A DNA stretch of 64,000 bases, taken from Polaribacter batillariae (lineage in GTDB: Bacteria > Bacteroidota > Bacteroidia > Flavobacteriales > Flavobacteriaceae). Positions 60,114 through 64,000 of this stretch are shown piece after piece (positions within the stretch are counted from its first letter, which is position 1; each line of letters opens with the position of its first letter). The notes beneath the pieces are model-generated. The model saw only the letters and a list, made by a program, of their open reading frames with translations. It was not told the origin of the DNA and did not search any database. The translations under genes and the position numbers were made by a program. Location: the NCBI RefSeq assembly GCF_017498485.1, contig NZ_CP071795.1:2480001-2544000 (forward strand), written 5' to 3'.

Positions 60114-61396
60114 TTAATTTAAAAAAACCATTGTTTTATTGGCTCCTTCTCCTAATGTTAAAACAGCGTCTATTTTACCTATTTTTTCTTTAAAAAGAGA
60201 TAGATATACTTTTGCTTTTGTACTGTCTTCCATCGTCCAAAAATAAGATTTATCTCTATTAGAATATCCTTTAATAGTTAGGTTCATTTCTGTTTTTTTA
60301 TCATTAAGAAATAACGAGAAATTAACTTTTGCTCCCACATCCATTTTATTACTATTTTGTACTGTTAAATCGCAAGTTCCGTTTAAAGCTTTTGTGTTTT
60401 CTCCAATTTTTACAGTAGTAAAGGTCCAATTTTTGTTCGCAAAAGAAGGCATGTTTGTGTTTGTAACAGTCGTTTTCTTTGTTTTTTTCAGAACCAAAGG
60501 AACAACATTTACATTGGTAAAATTACCATATTTGTTAATGTAATTTTTATCAAAAGCATCGCTTCCAGTAACATCTCCATTCTCGAAAATAATTTCTCTA
60601 AAATAAAAATATTGATATTTGCCTGATCTATAATGTTTTTTTATCCAATTGTCTTTTCGATTGTATTCGTAATCGTAATTCGATGTAGAAGAGGTTTTAC
60701 CCACGTAGTTAGAAGCAGACAAATCGCCTTCTTTATTGTAGGTGTATGTAGTTTTGGTATTTGCGTACTTACTATTAGATAAGTATGCTGTTTTTACGTC
60801 TCTTTCGTAAACAGTAGTGTAGGTTCCATAAATGCTTCCATCTTTGGTATTGTAATTTGTTCTTTTTTCTCTTCTTGTTCTTCCATCATAAGAAATGTCT
60901 GTTTCGCTGGTTAACGAGTTTTCTTTAGAGAATTCTTTTATTTTAATTAATTTTTCTTTGTTATCGTATTCGTAAATGGTGTAATATTTGCTTCCATCTA
61001 AATACACAGATTCTTTTTTGTAACATTCCCATCAGAATTATATGTGAATTTAATGTTTACAGAATATTTTTTTCTAACAGCACTAATGTCTTGAATTTCA
61101 ACTAATTGTTTTTTGTTATTGTAGTGGTACAATTTTTTGGTAGGTTGTGTTTTAGCATAAGAACCATTATATTGATAAAGGGTTTCCACCAAATTACCAT
61201 CGTCGTTAAAGCGTTCTATAGATGTAGATCGCAATACAAAACCACCACTATTGTTATCGTAAGTGTAATAATTTGTAGTTGTTTTTCGAACTTTTCTATG
61301 AAGGTTTTTAGAGGCTAAAGTGTACGTTTCAATTTGAGAAAAAACAGTAGAAGGAATAATTAAAAGAACGAATAATAAAGTAAATAATTTTTGCAT
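60114..61396 (-). pseudogene. Exported YD/RHS-like repeat protein, frameshifted
   Basis: Two frames make one protein of about 427 residues. The front (61396 to 60998) has a signal peptide (STVFSQ) and ends NSDGNVTKKNLCI; the back is open through ESVYLDGSKYYTIYEYDNKEK. Adding one A to the A6 run near 61013-61018 joins them as NVTKKESVYLDGS. The middle has repeats like YDNKEKLIKIKEFS and YNKEGDLSASNYVGK, typical of YD-type beta repeats in Bacteroidota. The C-terminal ~130 residues (NWTFTTVKIGENTKALNGTCDLTV) look like a lipocalin-like beta domain. The break may be a sequencing error. Confidence 0.75.
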
Positions 61397-61505
61397 GATG
61401 TTTGTTTTTTAAGGTTTTTGTTATCGAAAGTTTTAAAGGAGATGGCTGGTTCTTAGGTTGTAATTGCCAACCATCTGTAACCCTAAAAAACAATCGTAAT
61501 ACTTT

Positions 61506-61952
61506 TTATTTAAATTGTCCGTAAAATTGGCCATCTAGTGTAACCACATTTACTTCGTTTAAACCTCCAGAAGATTTTTCTGAAATGGCATATAAAAAAT
61601 TATCTCTACAAGTATCTTTAAAAGAAAACTCAACACCATTTGCAGAAACCGTAGGGTTTTTTAAGAATAAACATTCTTCACCATCTATTTCTACTGTTAA
61701 TTCTTTAGCGCCGATTATAAATTTTGCTTTTGTTCCTTTAGGTTTTGAATAGCCGTTTAAAGAAATACCTAACGTTAAATTAAACTCACCTTGTAAGGCT
61801 GTTGGAACATTGCCAGCAGTTTCATCGGCTGCAATTGTGTAAGTACATGTTTCGCAATTATTATTATCTTTTTCGTTAGAACTGCAAGAAAATAGTATGC
61901 TAATGCATAAAAATAAGAATAAGACCGTAATTTTTTTTGTAGTTTTCATCAT
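61506..61952 (-). CDS. Small lipoprotein of unknown function
   Basis: About 148 residues from the ATG at 61952 (or 61949); the upstream open frame lacks a signal peptide. Lipobox ILFSC, then SSNEKDNNNCETCTYT with a CETC pair. The rest is beta-rich (FNLTLGISLNGYS, AKFIIGAKELTVEI, EECLFLKNPTV, KDTCRDNFLYAIS). No family was recognised. It is probably anchored at the outer membrane. Confidence 0.65.
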   Translation of the reverse strand: MMKTTKKITVLFLFLCISILFSCSSNEKDNNNCETCTYTIAADETAGNVPTALQGEFNLTLGISLNGYSKPKGTKAKFIIGAKELTVEIDGEECLFLKNPTVSANGVEFSFKDTCRDNFLYAISEKSSGGLNEVNVVTLDGQFYGQFK

Positions 61953-62046
61953 TTTTAATTTTGGATTTATGTTACAAATTTCAAGAATAAACAACTACAA
62001 AAAAATACGACAGATGCCGTATTTTTTCGAATTAGGAATCTAAAAT

Positions 62047-62526
62047 TTATTGTTTTGGAGCATTAAATGTGCCTTCTGTAACCTTTTTTATAGTTACTGC
62101 AGAAGAAGAATTGTTTTCTCCTGTAAAAGAAAATGTTCCTTTTACAGCAGTGTCTGTATCTTCTGTAACTGTTATGGTGCCTTCACCAATTGTAAATGTA
62201 GAGGCCCAAGCAACAACAGGGTTTACTGTTCCATAAATCATGCTACTTGCATTTGATGCACTGTCTCCAGTTTTGTAAGTACCTACACCATTGTAATTCA
62301 TAATATTTATTCGAATATAAACTCCATTGGAATTAGATCCTTGAACAGCCAAAACATTATTGCTTGTAGATGATGCAACTGCACTAGACAAAGCTGTAAA
62401 AGCTGTGCCATCTATTTTTGCAGACAAAGAACCTTCGCCAGAAATACCCAAATCTTCGTCACTTCCTCCACAAGAAACGAGTACTGATAAAAATAATAAT
62501 AAACTGATTTTTTTTAATGTTTTCAT
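62047..62526 (-). CDS. Lipoprotein, DUF6252-like
   Basis: 159 residues. Lipobox LVSC followed by GGSDED, a surface-export-like tail. The mature part resembles small beta-barrel Bacteroidota lipoproteins: SLSAKIDGTAFTALSSAVAS, NVLAVQGSNSNGVYIRINI and YNGVGTYKTGDSASN. No enzymatic motif was seen and its role is unknown. It is in a run of exported-protein genes on the minus strand. Confidence 0.7.
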   Translation of the reverse strand: MKTLKKISLLLFLSVLVSCGGSDEDLGISGEGSLSAKIDGTAFTALSSAVASSTSNNVLAVQGSNSNGVYIRINIMNYNGVGTYKTGDSASNASSMIYGTVNPVVAWASTFTIGEGTITVTEDTDTAVKGTFSFTGENNSSSAVTIKKVTEGTFNAPKQ

Positions 62527-62601
62527 TTTAGTTTGAAATTTTAAATTAATACGTATTCAAATTTTAAATTATTTAATTGGCAATGCAATACGTCAAATGC
62601 C

Positions 62602-63588
62602 TTATTTTTTTATATTGCGTATAATTTTTCTCACTAAAAAAAACACAAAAATTAAAATAAGAAGTGGAATGCCATAAATAGATAGGTAATACACAAGTTT
62701 AATTAAAAAATTACCAGTTCCAGAAACGTCATAAGGATTCTTAAATTCTGTTTTTTTATAGTTGAGGTTTTTAAAGTTTGTTGTTGAAAATTTATCAATA
62801 GCACTAAAATAAGAATCGCTACTTTTTGTAATTTCTTTAAAATTGAAATTTTCTATTCGCCTTCCATAAGTAATTACAAAATTTTCATCTGGTTTTTTTC
62901 CATAATCTTCCATAGAAAAATGCAAAATGTTTTTTGCAGAAAAAACCAAAGCAGGCGAAGCAACTTTGATGTTTTTTAATGAAATATTATCTTTTAATTC
63001 TGCATAAAAATTTCCTTTTTCTATGGGAGATTTCCATAAATAACCGGTTTCAATTAAATAGATAAAAGCATTTTTTTTATCGGAATTATACCCTTGAGTT
63101 ATTTTTGCATTGTTGGTGTTTACTAAAAAATAAACCGTAAATTTTGTAATTTCTTTGGGCGGAAAAACCACTTCCCACACATACCAATTTTCGTTTTTAA
63201 GATTGGGTTTTTCGAAAATTTTTAGTTCTTTTTCATTGGTAAGTCCTTTTATTTTATACAAACCATCTACTCGAACTTCATTTAAATGATTGTGAAATCG
63301 AACATTTTCGAAAACAGTATTTATTGGATAGCCCACCTTTATTTTTAAAGTATCTTTTGCTGTGTTTTTAAAATAGTAATCGCCTTTTACAGTGGCAAAA
63401 CCTTTATATAATTGCATGTAAATATTTTCAGATTTCATCTGAATTTTCTTATAGGCCATACTATCTTCTGGATATAGTAGCGTAAAACTTCCACTACCAC
63501 CAGCATTCCAAACTCCAGGTTGTGCAGAATTGGCTACTAAAAATAGAGCAACTATAAAAATGATAAAGAGGTGGCAGAATTTTTTCAT
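62602..63588 (-). CDS. Exported protein with C-terminal membrane anchor
   Basis: 328 residues. Signal peptide (FLVANSAQ), a beta-rich extracytoplasmic domain (IYMQLYKGFATVKGDYYFKNTA; WYVWEVVFPPKEITKFTVYFLVNT; NFVITYGRRIENF) and a C-terminal helix (YYLSIYGIPLLILIFVFFLVRKIIRNIKK) with a basic cytoplasmic end. The domain recalls DUF4424-type surface sensors, but I cannot assign it. It is immediately upstream, on the minus strand, of the DUF6252-like lipoprotein. Confidence 0.65.
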   Translation of the reverse strand: MKKFCHLFIIFIVALFLVANSAQPGVWNAGGSGSFTLLYPEDSMAYKKIQMKSENIYMQLYKGFATVKGDYYFKNTAKDTLKIKVGYPINTVFENVRFHNHLNEVRVDGLYKIKGLTNEKELKIFEKPNLKNENWYVWEVVFPPKEITKFTVYFLVNTNNAKITQGYNSDKKNAFIYLIETGYLWKSPIEKGNFYAELKDNISLKNIKVASPALVFSAKNILHFSMEDYGKKPDENFVITYGRRIENFNFKEITKSSDSYFSAIDKFSTTNFKNLNYKKTEFKNPYDVSGTGNFLIKLVYYLSIYGIPLLILIFVFFLVRKIIRNIKK

Positions 63589-63606
63589 CGTAAAAACTTA
63601 CAAGTT

Positions 63607-64000
63607 TTATTTTATTTTCTTAAAAAATGCATCTAAATTTTTAGTTAAAAAAGTATTACATGCATTGTAAAAGCCTTCTGCATATTTGTCTCCATCTACC
63701 TCAATCCATTTTGTAGTTGTAGAAAAACGATCTGCCTTGGCATCTAGGTAATTAGAAAACGTTGTAAAAGAAGTTGGCACAAAAGAGCCTTGTTTTTGAT
63801 AAGCAACAATTTTTTGTTTTTTTAAAATGTTGTTAATCTCTACGTCTTCCTTTAAGTTTCCATTAAATTGAGAAGTTGCTCCTAAGCCTATTTTTCCTTG
63901 TGTAAATTGTACACTAGAAATTGCAGGATATGTGTCTGTAGCTCCTTTAATTTTTACAGAACCAAATAATTTACCTAATGTAGATTTTTTCTTTTTAAAT
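63607..64000 (-). CDS. C-terminal part of an unknown protein (partial)
   Basis: The frame is open from the window edge to the TAA at 63607, giving 131 residues: FKKKKSTLGKLFG, SVKIKGATDTYPAISSVQF, EINNILKKQKIVAYQKQGSF and WIEVDGDKYAEGFYNACNTF, ending FFKKIK. It is probably a soluble or exported protein. No family was recognised. It lies 18 bp upstream of the exported protein gene, so they may be one transcript. Confidence 0.7.
   Translation of the reverse strand, partial: FKKKKSTLGKLFGSVKIKGATDTYPAISSVQFTQGKIGLGATSQFNGNLKEDVEINNILKKQKIVAYQKQGSFVPTSFTTFSNYLDAKADRFSTTTKWIEVDGDKYAEGFYNACNTFLTKNLDAFFKKIK

Noticed and set aside
1..64000. tRNA or rRNA genes
   Set aside because: No tRNA-like T-loop/acceptor pattern or rRNA segment was recognised in the gaps; the cloverleaf repeats at 14.1-14.9 kb lack tRNA consensus bases.

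Overview
The window is AT-rich chromosomal DNA from a member of the Bacteroidota, almost certainly a marine Flavobacteriaceae species (Polaribacter/Tenacibaculum-like; genus not provable from the sequence alone). Supporting signs are the gliding genes gldD and gldE beside ssb and mutY, two TonB-dependent receptors with partner lipoproteins, promoters of the Bacteroidota type (TAnnTTTG), an L21 protein with a C-terminal helix-hairpin-helix tail, and a long-form aromatic amino acid hydroxylase.

Layout. 1-3.0 kb: end of a TonB receptor plus a surface lipoprotein. 3.1-8.0 kb: HMA-domain lipoprotein, DMT exporter and an M16 peptidase pair, one member broken by a homopolymer frameshift. 8.3-10.6 kb: rplU-rpmA and waaA. 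10.6-18.1 kb: two YeeE/YedE-type sulfur permease halves and a molybdenum cofactor set (moaA, moeA, moaC, mobA-like, moeB-rhodanese). 18.1-25.2 kb: membrane MutS-like ATPase, Kelch-like lipoprotein, gldD-gldE-ssb-mutY. 25.3-27.5 kb: HU gene, a 30-codon basic peptide gene and rng. 27.6-33.0 kb: secreted EEP nuclease divergent from a TonB receptor and a DUF5689-type lipoprotein. 33.2-35.8 kb: a lipoprotein, membrane protein, histidine kinase and LuxR regulator cluster. 36.1-39.2 kb: mce, then ftsX-DUF3098-uppP-truB. 39.3-51.5 kb: mixed housekeeping genes (OmpA-like, apbE, map, gpmI, aromatic amino acid hydroxylase). 51.6-59.8 kb: a LuxR regulator with tandemly duplicated TPR histidine kinases, a truncated third kinase, traX, a small secreted peptide gene and a TPR gene broken by an IS630-type element. 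59.8-64 kb: poorly characterised exported proteins.

The most unusual content is a family of structured repeats concentrated in the molybdenum cofactor region. Between moeA and moaC lie five copies of an element (mostly 163-bp period). Each can fold into a four-way, cloverleaf-like junction with essentially no unpaired bases at the junction. Copies keep the architecture although two of the arms change sequence. Shorter palindromic repeats of related type (TCGAGCGnAGTCGAG core) lie between neighbouring genes and are also embedded in frame inside moeA, the mobA-like gene (twice) and moeB, adding repeat-encoded peptides. One 25-bp copy inside moeA is identical to the intergenic copy after waaA.

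No rRNA, tRNA, CRISPR array, prophage or recognisable defence system was seen. Functional calls rest on recognising family motifs by eye; no database search was run.
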